Assembly (NCBI RefSeq): GCF_008831285.2
Contig: NC_045139.1
Coordinates: 6,170,204 to 6,234,203 of the forward strand
DNA length: 64,000 bases
Direction: 5' to 3'
Source: Nymphaea colorata
Taxonomy: Eukaryota; Streptophyta; Magnoliopsida; Nymphaeales; Nymphaeaceae
Shown here: piece by piece, positions 41,163 to 52,400 of the stretch
Position numbering within the stretch: position 1 is the stretch's first letter
How the letters are laid out: each line of letters opens with the position of its first letter
Notes under the pieces: generated by a model
What the model was told of the DNA's origin: nothing
Database searches by the model: none
The model's input: only the letters and a program-made list of their open reading frames with translations
Translations under genes and position numbers: made by a program

Positions 41163-42900
41163 TGATCGCATACTATTTATTTGCACGAACAGGTCCAGAG
41201 ATCAGCTAAATGACATTGCAAATATGCTCTCCTTACTTCCGTATGTATTTGATCATCGACTTGTCCCTGGGCACTGTCAACTGTAACAAACAACTGCAGC
41301 AATTGATAAGACTTGTATTGAAGCCACCTGTTTATTTCATGGGCTCAACCATATCGGACAGCAGACGATAGGGATGCTATATCAAACATTGTAATAAAAT
41401 AATGTTATCTGGAAGATAACGGCTTCTGCTTTGCATACCAAGTGTTTATCTCGGTCTCAGAACAAAGGGCAAGGTTTCTTGTGTGTAATGATTTTACAAA
41501 AGTTACATTTTCTGAACTGGCTCTGTTTCGCAGACAAAATTGAGATGCAAGACTAAGATGGCTGGAGGAGGACAGGGAGGCGTTGGGAGCCTCGGTGGGT
41601 AGGAAAGGGAAGATGAATTTCATATATCTGTTGTATCGGTCAAATCAGTCTGTTTCCTCTGTTGCTTTGATAAAAGGTTTTGTAGCCAATGCATATCAGT
41701 CGATGGTGCATTGGGTGTCATGCTCTTACATCACAGATGCGTGGAAGGAGTGGACCTCATGCAGCCCGGGCTGCATGTCAACAGGGACGCTCACGACATG
41801 CTTCTCCCCATGCTACAATGTCTGTTTCTAAACAAAAGTCTTGACCAGCAGCAGGCCCCTTTTGTGTAAATTATTTTTTCTACAAGTGTCTTCTCAAGGC
41901 GGTACTGTAAACACATTGCCAGTTCGATTTCTTCAGGAGTAGAGCCAAACACCAAGTTGATGGAACGTTGACTCCATACCAAGCATCACGAGAAGTGACA
42001 TTGTGGGTTTGATTTTCATGCATAGCATGTTTTTGGGCCTTTTAGGAGCAAAAGAAAACACCAAGTAATTTCTGGATGTTACATTAACTTCACGCCAAGT
42101 TCTTATGCAGTTTTAGATCCTAAAAAAACAGAGAGAACGTGAGTGGGTTGGGAGTGTGAGCATCAGCTCTCTCCCTCACTTAGAAAGTTAAAATTTTAAA
42201 CTCAGGTTAACATAAAAAGGTAAAACTTGGCTGCCTTTTTAAAAAGTATGTAAAATGCAAAGCCGACCCTGTTCAATTTAACGTATAAAAACTTGACACG
42301 CAATACGTTGCATCTCTAAAAAATATTAATTTTTAAATTAAAGGCCTGTGGAAAGGTCGAAGCCCACTTGGCTATGGCAAAATAATTGCTTGACATTTTA
42401 CTTCTAGGTAGTTTGAACTTTCATTTAACGAGAATTGACATTTGAAACGACGTACCACAATCTTTTCTATGGGAGTTTTTCCAAAGAACGTGTTCAGTTT
42501 TAGAAGAAATAAGAAAAAAGCCATTCCGGTTTGATTTTTTTTTTTTTAATCCAGTTAGATTCTTGCACGATGGGAGAAAGACGGTCTGATGAAAAAGCAT
42601 GCCAACAATTGGAATGGAGATTCACTAACACGGGAAGCCGCTTATTTATGTAGCGTCCGCACCAATCAATAAAAAAATTGTAAAAAAAAATTAAAAGGAT
42701 TTTTTAAATTTGATAAAACTCAAACGTATCAGTTTGTATATTCATATGACTAATATGTCATCCTGAGCTGAGCTGCAAATAAAAGTCTTTTATTTTTTTT
42801 GTTTCACGTTTATTGTAGCGTCTTTTTTTTTTTGCTTCACGTTTATTGTTATTTTATATTCTTGTCATTATCTCACACCACCTCCTGTCATTAACTCGTA
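41163..42900. other. Spacer between CRK-B and CRK-C, with possible poly(A) signal
   Basis: The first roughly 350 bp match the 3' flanks of CRK-A, CRK-D and CRK-E. An AATAAA at 41393-41398 lies about 230 bp after the CRK-B stop and is a reasonable polyadenylation signal. From about 42540 to 42640 the sequence resembles the far-upstream flank of CRK-A (GATGAAAAAGCA..GGAGATTCAC). The promoter side of CRK-C is therefore still present although its exon 1 is gone. Confidence 0.5.
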
Positions 42901-42904
42901 CACT

Positions 42905-43170
42905 TCAAGTATGAAGTAATGATAGGAATATAAAATAATGACATGAGTATGAAAATCACGGGGTATGGGATGATGAATATAAAACGTCATGAGTGTGAGA
43001 TAATGAAAGAGGGTATGATACAATGGTTATGAGATAACAACAAATGTATGATATGACAAATGTATGAGATAATGGGTATGAGATGATAACAAATGTATGA
43101 CAATGACAAATGTATTGAGATAATAAATATGTGATAATGGCATAAATATGAGATAACAACATGTATCTTT
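42905..43170. repeat. Degenerate tandem array of GTATGAGATAATG units
   Basis: About 265 bp are built of variants of GTATGAGATAATG and ACAAATGTATGA. The array occupies the place where CRK-C exon 1 would be expected, between the conserved upstream flank and the conserved end of intron 1. Confidence 0.75.
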
Positions 43171-43254
43171 GGATACAAAAAAAAAAATCATTTTTTGTCT
43201 ACCTCTGGTTTTTCTTGTCATTTTCTCACTTTCTGACCTACACTGGGATGGCTG

Positions 43255-44879
43255 ACCAAGACTAATTGAATGTGTTAATGGAAGGAAAAAGTAGTAACCA
43301 TAGGAGAGCCATGATTGTCATTGCTCCACTGTGGGGATCCTATTGCTAGCAAGAGGGATTTCCGTGTTGCTTTCCCGCAGTCCAAAGAGGGAAGAATTTA
43401 ATGGTGAGTTCCACAGTTCCACTAGCCAAGAGCAAATCCTTTTGTATTGGCTTTACATGACTTTGCATGTTAGGATTCATGAGATTCATTTTCCTGTCTT
43501 CTTGGGGCAGAGGAGCTACGAAGATTCAACAATGAGATGGCTTCACTGGGTAACCTGAATGGGGATGAAAGAAACCATGAGTTAATCTCATTATCTCTAT
43601 ATGTTTTAAATGTAAATATGCTGCCATGCTCCTCTACCAGCTTTTATGCAGTTATCGTGTTGTTCCCCTCGTACTCATGTGACATGCCAAAGATCATCCA
43701 TGAACACAGTTGGCAATTGTTCCCTTCGCGTAATCTTTTGTCGATGTTGCCTGTAATCAACAATTTTCCACCAATCAATGCCTTTGTATAATTGTATTCC
43801 CTTTCCCATGGGTGCACCTATGACTATTTTATGTATAATGGGTTCTTCATTCCTCTCAGGGTGAACAACCCAGTGGTTGGATTGTTGCAGTGAAAAGGCT
43901 TTCTGAACGTTTTGGGCAAGGCTTGAAGGAATTTATGAGTGAAGTTATATTGATTCCAAAGCTTCGTCACAAGAACTTGGTTCATTTGTGGGTTGCTGTG
44001 TAAAGCGGAGAGAGAAGATTCTTATCTATGAATTCATGCCTAATGTCAGCCTTGATGCATTTTTATATGGTGGTTAACCTCTCTTCTCATTATTCTCTTC
44101 ATTCTTGCAGATTTTCATCTAAAAAACTGTTTCTGATCAAAATGATGCTTGGAAATATTATGTGTATGTACGTGTGCAGGAGAGAGGAAGAGAGGTGGGA
44201 GTGGATGAAGATGCGAGGAGGGGAGAGGGAGGTGGAGAAATGATATTGGGAGTATCTACCCTACAGATTCTTGTCCTTTATATATGAAGCAGCTTAGCAA
44301 TTCAACTCGTGTTACTCCAACAGGAAATGAATGTTCAAAACTGCTATTTACAGCTACTCTAAAATCTATCCCTTGTTTATTCCAACTAATTGAAACCACT
44401 TGCTTTTTAGGAAGAAACTAAAAAACATTTGAGGCTCGAAGAAAAATAAGGCCAAAGATAAGGAGTTATGGATAAAACTAAAAAGGGAAGAAAACAGACC
44501 TTCTACGTGTACGGCTTTGATCTTTTGAATGAATTTGAAGCCTTTGGGAGTTTATAAGAAAAAGGACCTACCTTCCTTATGTGGTGAACTTTCATTAACA
44601 GTAAGGTATGCTTTTGGCCTGTTTGATTTGTTGAAGGAAGTGATCGTTTCTGATGATATTTCCTTTCTCTTGTGTCCACTTAATTGAAGTTTCCTTTTCG
44701 GTTTCACCTCGCCTGATTTGGGAGAGGGAGACTAGTTTGCAGGCTTTTTTGAGACCCAGATTGGATTGGGAGAAACAATTCAATATAATTGTGGGAAGTG
44801 CAAGGGGGATTCTCTATCCTCATCAAGATTCCTGGCTCAACATCGTTCATTGGGATCTAAAAGCAGGCAACATTTTATT
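43255..44879 (+). pseudogene. CRK-C: heavily degraded cysteine-rich receptor-like kinase
   Basis: Only pieces of exons 2-5 remain. Exon 1 (both DUF26 domains) is absent. The exon 2 relic (about 43276-43400) has lost its acceptor AG and one base. Exon 3 is cut after 68 of 167 nt (about 43512-43579) and fuses into mid-intron 3, removing the glycine loop. Exon 4 (about 43861-44064) has extra bases after GGTGAACA and a missing base in the TTGGGTTGC stretch, giving an early stop (GTGTAAAGC). Exon 5 (44754-44879) lacks 11 or so bases near its start, has HRD changed to HWD, and ends at a TIR element. Intron 5 homology resumes after that element to about 45500, but exons 6 and 7 are missing. It cannot encode a kinase. 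Confidence 0.92.
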
Positions 44880-45158
44880 CAGGGGTGGGCACCAGGCCAC
44901 GCCACCGGCCGGGCCCGGTACACGGCCCATCATGGGCCCGGGCCCGATTGGCAGGCCCAAGTCGGCCAATGGGGCCTTTCTCAGGCCTGATAGTATTAAA
45001 AAAATATTTTATTGATTTTAAAATTTAATAATAAATAATTTCTTATTTAAAATATAATTTACATTAACTTTTTTTATTAGTAATCGGGCGGTGCCTGGGC
45101 CCAAAACTCAGGCCCGTCAGGCCGAAACTGGGCCGGGCCGGCCGGATGCCCACCCTTA
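44880..45158. mobile_element. GC-rich hAT-like MITE at the broken end of CRK-C exon 5
   Basis: The terminal inverted repeats CAGGGGTGGGCACCAGGCC and (minus strand) TAAGGGTGGGCATCCGGCC match at most positions and fit the hAT end pattern YARNG. The arms are full of GGGCC words, the middle is AT-rich, and there is no coding. No 8-bp target duplication is present, and the rest of exon 5 beyond it is absent. A deletion therefore accompanied or followed insertion. Confidence 0.75.
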
Positions 45159-46149
45159 CTTCAGTGCAATTTGCACTTTTCATCTTATTATCGGTTCTAA
45201 TTCTATGACATGCCACTGGACAATCTAAGTAGTCTTTCTTGTTCAATTGATACTCTGGTGCAATCCCTTGTTTTCAATTGACGTATCTTCTGTTTTCTTG
45301 CGTGGTAAAACTGGTGATCGTTTTGAATCATATAGAAGTTTACCGAGTATTTTTTTAGTCACGCCTCAGATAGGGAGAATTAATCAATAAGTAATGACGA
45401 GGTTGTTTTGGCAGCTTTGTGAGAGAACTGACATGACTTTTGGTATGAAATTTTGACAATTTAGGTTCATTGAGAGAGTCTTTTGAATAATGAGGTTACA
45501 AGTATAACAACGTGCAAAATCACTGTCTTTCGTCCCTTCCTCTTCTCATTTATTCTCCTTGTTCTGATGTATGTATCATGTATGCATGCAATACTCTTGA
45601 TGCAAAATTTTAAGAGGACAATAAAAATGTGAAGCTTCGTCGCTCTTGTAAATTTGTATATTGTTTAACATCCATCTGTGATGGAGATAGAGAAAACAAG
45701 ATTAGGTCGACCACAATCATATCTATAATAATCTTTTGAGAGTTTAAATCACGATTATGCTCACGTTAGGACAGGTCGAGGCATACGCTAATTACCAACA
45801 TTATATCTATTTGAATTTACATATGGCTATGGTTTCATGCGTGTATGTGTGTAAGAGAAGACTAAAATGAGGTAAATGCATGTTTATATGATTTTTCATC
45901 TAATATGTTTATAATTTTAGTTTTTTTTTTCAAATTTGTATTATCATAGATGTATATATTATAATTCCTTGTCCGTGAAGCCTAGGCTTCAACTAACACC
46001 TCGCTTTGCTTTTTTTTGCGTTTTGCAACTTTGGTTAACAACAAAAATGGTTGCTTACCTTTCTTTTTAATTTTTTATTTGACAAATTAAAGGCCAATTG
46101 AGTTTGGTGACACTAGGTCTCTAATATATATTATATATTATATATAACA
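45159..46149. other. CRK-C intron 5 remnant and unassigned DNA
   Basis: About 45160-45510 aligns with intron 5 of CRK-A (CCGAGTATTTTT..AGTCA, GTGAGAGAACTGACATGACTTTT). Beyond that the similarity stops and no exon 6 or 7 follows. The remainder is AT-rich without recognisable genes. Confidence 0.5.
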
Positions 46150-46470
46150 ATTTAGTTGCTTAGGACTGATCGGGCCGGTACCCGGACTTGGTGCCCAAGC
46201 TTAGCAGCTGACTCTATTAAATGTTTGTCAAATGGACAATTGGAGAGGGCTGCCGACTGCAAATCAGACGTTTCCGGTGTTGTTCGTACCTTATGATTTT
46301 TTTTTTCTCCCTGATTTTCTCCCACTCTCCTCTCACTATGGAGACTGGAGACAGCTGCTAAGTCTGGGTCTGGCCACTAAGTTCGGCCCGAACTGTTCGG
46401 GTACCGGCCTGATCGGGCCTAGGCCCGAAAAAATCGAACCGGGCTGGCTCAATGGGGCCCATGAGTACTT
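46150..46470. repeat. GC-rich CGGGCC repeat, divergent copy
   Basis: Two GC-rich arms, GATCGGGCCGGTACCCGG near 46168 and the GTTCGGGTACCGGCCTGATCGGGCC region near 46397, face each other around an AT-rich centre. They use the same vocabulary as the other GGGCC elements in the window. It is probably an older TIR element of that family. Confidence 0.45.
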
Positions 46471-46518
46471 CAGTTGCTGGTGCAATTCCTTGATGTTGGT
46501 CAGCTCATAGCCTATTGT

Positions 46519-46871
46519 CTAAGTCACATGAGTACTTCAGTAAGATATATGTACTTGTGTCACCATACCCGTACCAAAAATAAGCACTTGGATACACTTG
46601 GGTACCTTTAAGTTCAAACTGCTTAATTTTATTTTGATTTACTTTTTTTCCACCTTACTTTTCATTTTGTTATTAGAGCTATTGTTAATTAACATACTAA
46701 TGTTTTTATTTACATCACTTGCTTGCTAAAATATTGTCTTCGCTTTAATTTTTTTGTGTTATTTGTATATATATACATACATACATACATCCTCTCGTAT
46801 CCATGTACCCACATTTTCTAAAATTATCGTGTCTATACCCATACCTCCATACCGGTATCCATGTGACTTAG
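46519..46871. mobile_element. Candidate MITE with 12-bp terminal inverted repeats
   Basis: CTAAGTCACATG at 46519-46530 is exactly inverted at 46860-46871 (CATGTGACTTAG). The inner sequence carries facing GTACC/GGTATGG words and no coding. A target duplication is not clear. Confidence 0.45.
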
Positions 46872-46939
46872 CTTTGGTATTTAGAAATGGTGCCTTCTGC
46901 CTTTCCTAGCAAGAAGGGGGAGAAACTGTTTATGTCTTT

Positions 46940-47170
46940 GGCCCAAACCTTTGCTTTGGGAAGATTAATTAGGAATGCATGGTTACGTGAGACTTGCAGA
47001 CGAAGGGGATGCTAGAACAATGTATATTTTAATAATGTGATCTGGCAGATCACATCTTCTGCTCTATAAGCTGTACTCTTCATTACTTCAGTAAGTGTTT
47101 GCCTTAGTCTTCAAGGGACAAGGTTTGCTTGTGTATGTATACTCATTCAGCCAGAAATATTAAACTCCTG
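46940..47170 (+). repeat. Duplicated CRK 3' flank (orphan copy after CRK-C)
   Basis: The order GCATGGTTACGTGAGACTTG, GGGATGCTAGA, GATCACATCTTCTGCTCTAT, GACAAGG matches the 3' flank of CRK-D (about 53310-53480) and, more weakly, of CRK-B (about 41360-41490). It marks where the 3' end of CRK-C used to be. Confidence 0.65.
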
Positions 47171-48400
47171 ATCTTGCACAGGGTTGAAATGCAATAGTAA
47201 GACGAGTGGAGGAGGAAGGGGAGGCGCCGGGAGCTGTTTATTGGTATTAACAACAGGTGGTACTGCTGAGTTCGAAATCCAATTATAGATTTACGGCCAA
47301 TTATAGATTTACGGCCTGATTTGTCGTAAATCTGAAATTTTATGTTAGTGAGTTCCGATTTTTTATTTTGAGATAGATTTGTTGCATGATGTTTGTTCAA
47401 AGCTCTTGACGGTTCTCAAGACACATCGAAACTCGACTCTACTTCTTTACTTTCACTCGTGTAATTTTCTGTATGTATTTCTCGTCGATTTTTCCATCCA
47501 ACTCTCTCGAGTGTGCCTCCTTCAGCTCTCTCTTTCTCGTTGTCAAACCATTCACACACTCAACCACCCACTTTTACTATAGTCTCCCAGATGGCGTCAA
47601 GAATCCTTGACTTGTGTGGTGCCTTTTCTTCTTTCTTCCCATTGTCTGCAATTCAGTAGCCTTAGCTCCGTGTTTAGTTCTACCGTTCCAACGGTACCAT
47701 AAGACACTGTACAGCATGCACTCTGCCGTGGCCATGTCCCCGTCGCCGTTTGCCAGAAGCGCATGGCGGTGGCTGCTGAGAGGATGAACGGGAATCATAG
47801 TTGGTAAACTCGTATCTATTAATTCTTTGATTCGATTGAGTTTTAAAATCACTACAACTGAATCGAATAAGTCAAGGTCGAATCAAGTCAAGTTGGGTTG
47901 AGCCATGAACAAGTCTAACCAACCTTGACTTGTGACCCAGTTTTGAAGTTATGATTCTCGAGTCAACCCAACGTGTTTGCCATTATAACAAAAATTAATA
48001 ATAATAAATGTTGCTTACCCCTTTTTTTTTCCTGAAATTTTATTTTCACTTGTGGCCAACTTTTTTTTAATTGTCCTAATTAACTCGAACTACATTCTTG
48101 TATTTAGACAACTTTTTATTCCTAAATTTTGTTATGCATTTCCATTGATATCCATTTTATCAAGTCTCTAATGAACCCAACCCCTTAGTCTTTTGCCAAC
48201 TATAACAAAAATCAAGGCCACTGTTGCTGACCTTTTTTTTTTCTGAAATTTGTTGTCAAGTTAAGAAGCAATTTACCTCGAGTCATTGGTTAATGGTTGA
48301 CTGGGACGCAGACTTTAATCGCCAGACTGGTCGTCATCAATATGAGAAATAGCTGCATGACAAAAATTTTTCTTTAACACCTCTTTTCTGCAGAGTTCTC
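47171..48400. other. Spacer shared with the CRK-D/CRK-E interval
   Basis: This segment contains TTCGAAATCCAATTATAGA and GTTCCGATTTT blocks that recur at about 54035-54120. It also has a CAACC/CTCTCT block near 47550 that recurs near 54790. A short 18-bp unit, CCAATTATAGATTTACGG, is tandemly doubled at about 47278-47313. No gene is recognised. Confidence 0.5.
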
Positions 48401-49320
48401 AGAGCAAACCTCAACACAACCATCGGCTGTCGACGGCAGATTTTCCACCCCCGCAGGAGTCCGGAGCACGCTGCTACCATAACCCCGCTGCCAACAACCG
48501 CTGTGCCGGAAATTCCTCTTCCTGCACACAGGTTGCGAAAATCTCTCCCTCTCTCTCTTTGTGGACTGTCAGTGAGTGGTTGCAAATGTGCCGGAATCTG
48601 TTAGTTCTTCTAATAAATCTTCTTTTCAATCTCCTCAACTCCAACAGTGCTAATTTTCCTTCTAAATTAGACAAGGTGATTTCGTTTATGCAATCCAATT
48701 ACTCATGCAACAGGCAAGGCTTAAACATTGCCTTCTTTTTGTTCTTTTCACGAGCTCCTTAACTCTGTATAGATGATGTTCTTCAGTTACAAAATCTTTA
48801 GCACCTGTTGGAGGTGCTCATATAAACTGATTTGATGCTAAAATATTCTCTCTCTTTTTGTGACTTCTAACCTTTAGCTCATTACTCATTTTTCTTGCAA
48901 ATTTTTGAGTAATAATAGTCTACCTTTTCCTACAGATTGATGCCTGTTTAGTTTTTCGTCGGACATGTTTGATTCACTGCATGTTCATGTCAAGCAAGCA
49001 TTTTTCCTTGTGATCTATGTATATCTTTGTTAGCAATTATGTTGTTAGAACCCTACCAAGAAGTAGATTTCCGATAAAAATCTGCTGGGATTAAGGCTCC
49101 CCATCTTTTATTAATAGCAAGAAGTAGGTTTATGCAAAAACTGGAATCGAATTAAAGCTGGAGATCATTACTGCTTGTAGCTATAGCTTGTGGAGAACAT
49201 TACTGCTTGTAGCTATAGCTTGTGGAGATCATTACTGCTTGTAGCTATAGCTTGTCACTCGCGTGCTTTAATTATGTTTCTTCTCCATTTAACGCACTTT
49301 TGCTTGCATATATTATACAC
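48401..49320 (+). repeat. Upstream spacer module, copy 2
   Basis: This is collinear with 21380-22160 (see copy 1) and, at its right end, with 55595-55740 (TAGCTTGTCACT..GTGCTTTAATT, CTCCATTTA..GC..TTTTGCT). It lies immediately in front of the truncated exon 1 of CRK-D. Confidence 0.6.
49159..49254. repeat. Three tandem 32-bp units
   Basis: The unit beginning TGGAGATCATTACTGCTTGT is repeated three times at exactly 32-bp spacing (49159, 49191, 49223), with one base differing in the middle copy. Confidence 0.95.
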
Positions 49321-49407
49321 CACGCAGCAGGGGAGAGAGAGAGAGCCGATAAAATAAAATGGGAAGAGAGAGAGGTCAGCAAATCATTCTTTTTTTAAAA
49401 AAATCTC

Positions 49408-52400
49408 TACGGCCTCGTGCAATGTTGCGGCGATGTCCTCTCTGCTGCTTGCTGGACCTGCATCTGCAATGCCGTGGATAGGGTCAAGGCCGCCTGCCCA
49501 AATAAGAAGTCCGCCACGGTATGGTTTGGGTACTCCTGCTTACTTCGTTTCTCTGATACACAATTCTTCGGGAGCATTGATAAAAGTGAGAAGATTTGGT
49601 TAACCTCCAAGCAAGCAGAAAACCTGCCCACCCGGGATTCCGGAGGCTGCCCGGGGTTTTGTGTACGAATTAGCCGGAAATGCTGCCATTAACACAAAGA
49701 TGTCCGCTACCAAGGTAGAGGCGCAGGATGGGTATAGCAGCTATGGAATAGCTTAATGCTCCGAGACCTTGTGCTTTGCAGGGTGTGCTTCCAGCATGCT
49801 ATTGATAAGATTGAGAATGACAACTCACTAGGCCCAAGGTGGCGGTCTCTTTCCTAGAGCTGCATCATCGGGTATGACACCAAGCCTTACTTTCTGATCT
49901 CACAGGCTCCGGCGCCGGTGCCGTCGTTGTCATTAGCATTCGCCGCGGCTGCTGTTGTAAAACACCCACCAGGTTAAGTGGTGAACTTCTATTTCATTCC
50001 CCTACCCTCAATTCGCTTTGAATAGTTGGCGGACTGTCACAAGATGAGGTATGGGAGCTAAAGGTTTTGGGACAGAGCTCACCTCTGTCCTTTCGTCTCT
50101 GCTTTTCCCTGCTGACCGATTTTGAATCTGCCTCGTTTCTTTTCGTTGCCCGGATCATAGAGCGACAATGAGCCCCGGCAAGCCTGGGGCATCCTGTGCA
50201 CGGAACCAGCTTTCACAGACAGTAGCCTTTTTAGGATGCATACAGGGTATCGCTCTTTGGGTCGCAAACGGTGACAAGTTGAAATTGAAGTCTGCCGGAG
50301 GTTGCTGGTTGGTTAAATATCTAAAACTTATACAATTAAATATATCATAAACTGTGGTTAAGAACACCATAGTTGTACGTTTCCACGGATATCATGTTTT
50401 AGTGATGCAAATGGTGGAACCTATTGCAGGAAATTTGCTTTATGGCTTGTATACTTCCAACTTTACCTATCATTTTCCCACTTCCAGACACGCACTTGAG
50501 AAACTGAAAAAGATCTATTGAACTTTCATATATATCATAGCAGATAGTAGAAGTGGTAACTTGAGGAGAACCGTGATTATCACTTGCTCCACCGTGGGGA
50601 TATAACTACTTATAGCAATATGCATTACCGTTTCGGTTTTCTGCGTCGAAAGAGGGAAGATCTTAAAGGTGAGTTCCACATTTTCATGGCGGCTTTACAT
50701 CACTTCTAAGGTTACCATACGAGTGCTTCAATTTTCTTTCCTCTTGCGGCAGAGGACCTAAGAAAACACAGCAGTACTGAGATGGCTTCACTGGGTAACC
50801 TCATTGAGGATGAAAGAATTCATGAGCTACCTCAATACAGCCTAAAAGCAGTGCAAGCGGCCACCAACAATTTGTCGCAGGAAAATAAGCTCGGAAGAGG
50901 AGGATTTGGCCGTGTGTATAAGGTACTTCAATAAAAACTCTTTCACTATGACATCTAAGAGTAAATTGAATCCTGTAGAGACTTTTGCTGATATAGAATC
51001 AACTATCCCCTTACTTTTTTTCATCTACACGGCACCATTGTCTTCCCCTTGACCCTTGCACTCCTGGGAGATGCTACAATTCGTCCTTGAATGTTATGGG
51101 CAGTTTTGCCCTTCCAGTTGTCACCGCTTTTTGTCAATCTTCCGTGCACTTTTCAGCAATGGATCACGAAACTGGTTGAGCTTATGTGACTGTAACAAAG
51201 ATCGCTTTGTCTATTCCTCTCAGGGAGAACTCAATGGTCGGCTGGTTGCAGTGAAAACTTTTCATCAAAGCTCTGGCCAAGGCTTGAAGGAGTTTACGAA
51301 TGAAGTTATATTGATGACAAGGCTTCAACACAAGAACTTGGTCCGTTTACTGGGTTGCTGTATAGAGCGGGGAGAAAAGATGCTTATCTATGAGTTCATG
51401 ACCAATGGCAGCCTTGATGCATTTTTTTATGGTGATGCACCTCTCTTCTCATTATTCTTTTTAGATCACAGATTTTCTGCTAAATAATCTGTTGCTGTTC
51501 CTGTTGGTGCTCAAAATTGAGTAGTAAGTGCATCTACATATGTGATGAATGGGGAGAACGAGAGAGAGAGACTAACGTAGGGGTTGTTTTTAGACCCAGA
51601 GAAGCGTAAATCATTGGACTGGGAGACACGATTCAATATAATTATTGAAAGTGCAAGGGCGATTCTGTATCTTCATCGAGATTCCCGGCTCAATATCTTT
51701 CATCGGGACCTTAAAGCAGCAAATGTGTTATTGGATGAGCAGATGACAGCAAAGATTTCTGGCTTCGGAATCGCCATAATGTTCAGTGGAGATAATGACC
51801 CAATAACCATCGATCGCATTGCTGGAACACTGTATGTACAAGATTTTTGTCAGTTCAGTGCATTATGCAGTTTTCATCTTACGGCTTGTTAGAATTCTAT
51901 GCATGCCTGTCGACAATCTAGTTTCGCATCTAAATAGAAACTTGACTTGTTACAAATTCTTGCTTTCTTGTTCAATTGATGTTATGGTCAGATACCTTGT
52001 TTTCCCTTAATGTGGTCTGTTTTTTTTTTTCAATATGGTAAACAGTTGAATATTTTAATACTGAGCATATCAAGAGTCAATGGTTATTGTTCCAGTCAAG
52101 TTTCAGAAAAAAAAAAAAAAAAAGAATTGCCATGTTGTAGGCATGTAGCTATGCGAGAGTACAAACATACGACGGGATGACTCAAAAATTGCATGTTGTG
52201 CCTACACCACATCTGACTGTATGATTCAAGTGCCCCTTAGCTAAAAAGTCCTGTGTTTGCCACTGCCTCTTAGTATGAAACTAGTTCAGGTTGCAAGCTT
52301 GGGATCTGGTTTGGGAGTTTTTTCAAGAACGAGATTATAATCACATGCATGCACATCTACTATGCACAGCCTAAAGGTTTCGTGGCAGTTAAACATCCAA

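Noticed and set aside
42905-43170. CRISPR-like array
   Set aside because: The units are short and degenerate without distinct spacers, the genome is a plant's, and no cas genes are present. It is a simple tandem repeat.
43255-47170. CRK-C as a functional gene
   Set aside because: Exon 1 is absent, the glycine loop is deleted, frameshifts and stops are present, HRD is changed to HWD, and exons 6-7 are missing.
49159-49254. CRISPR-like triplicate of 32 bp
   Set aside because: The units are directly adjacent without spacers, so it is an ordinary tandem duplication.
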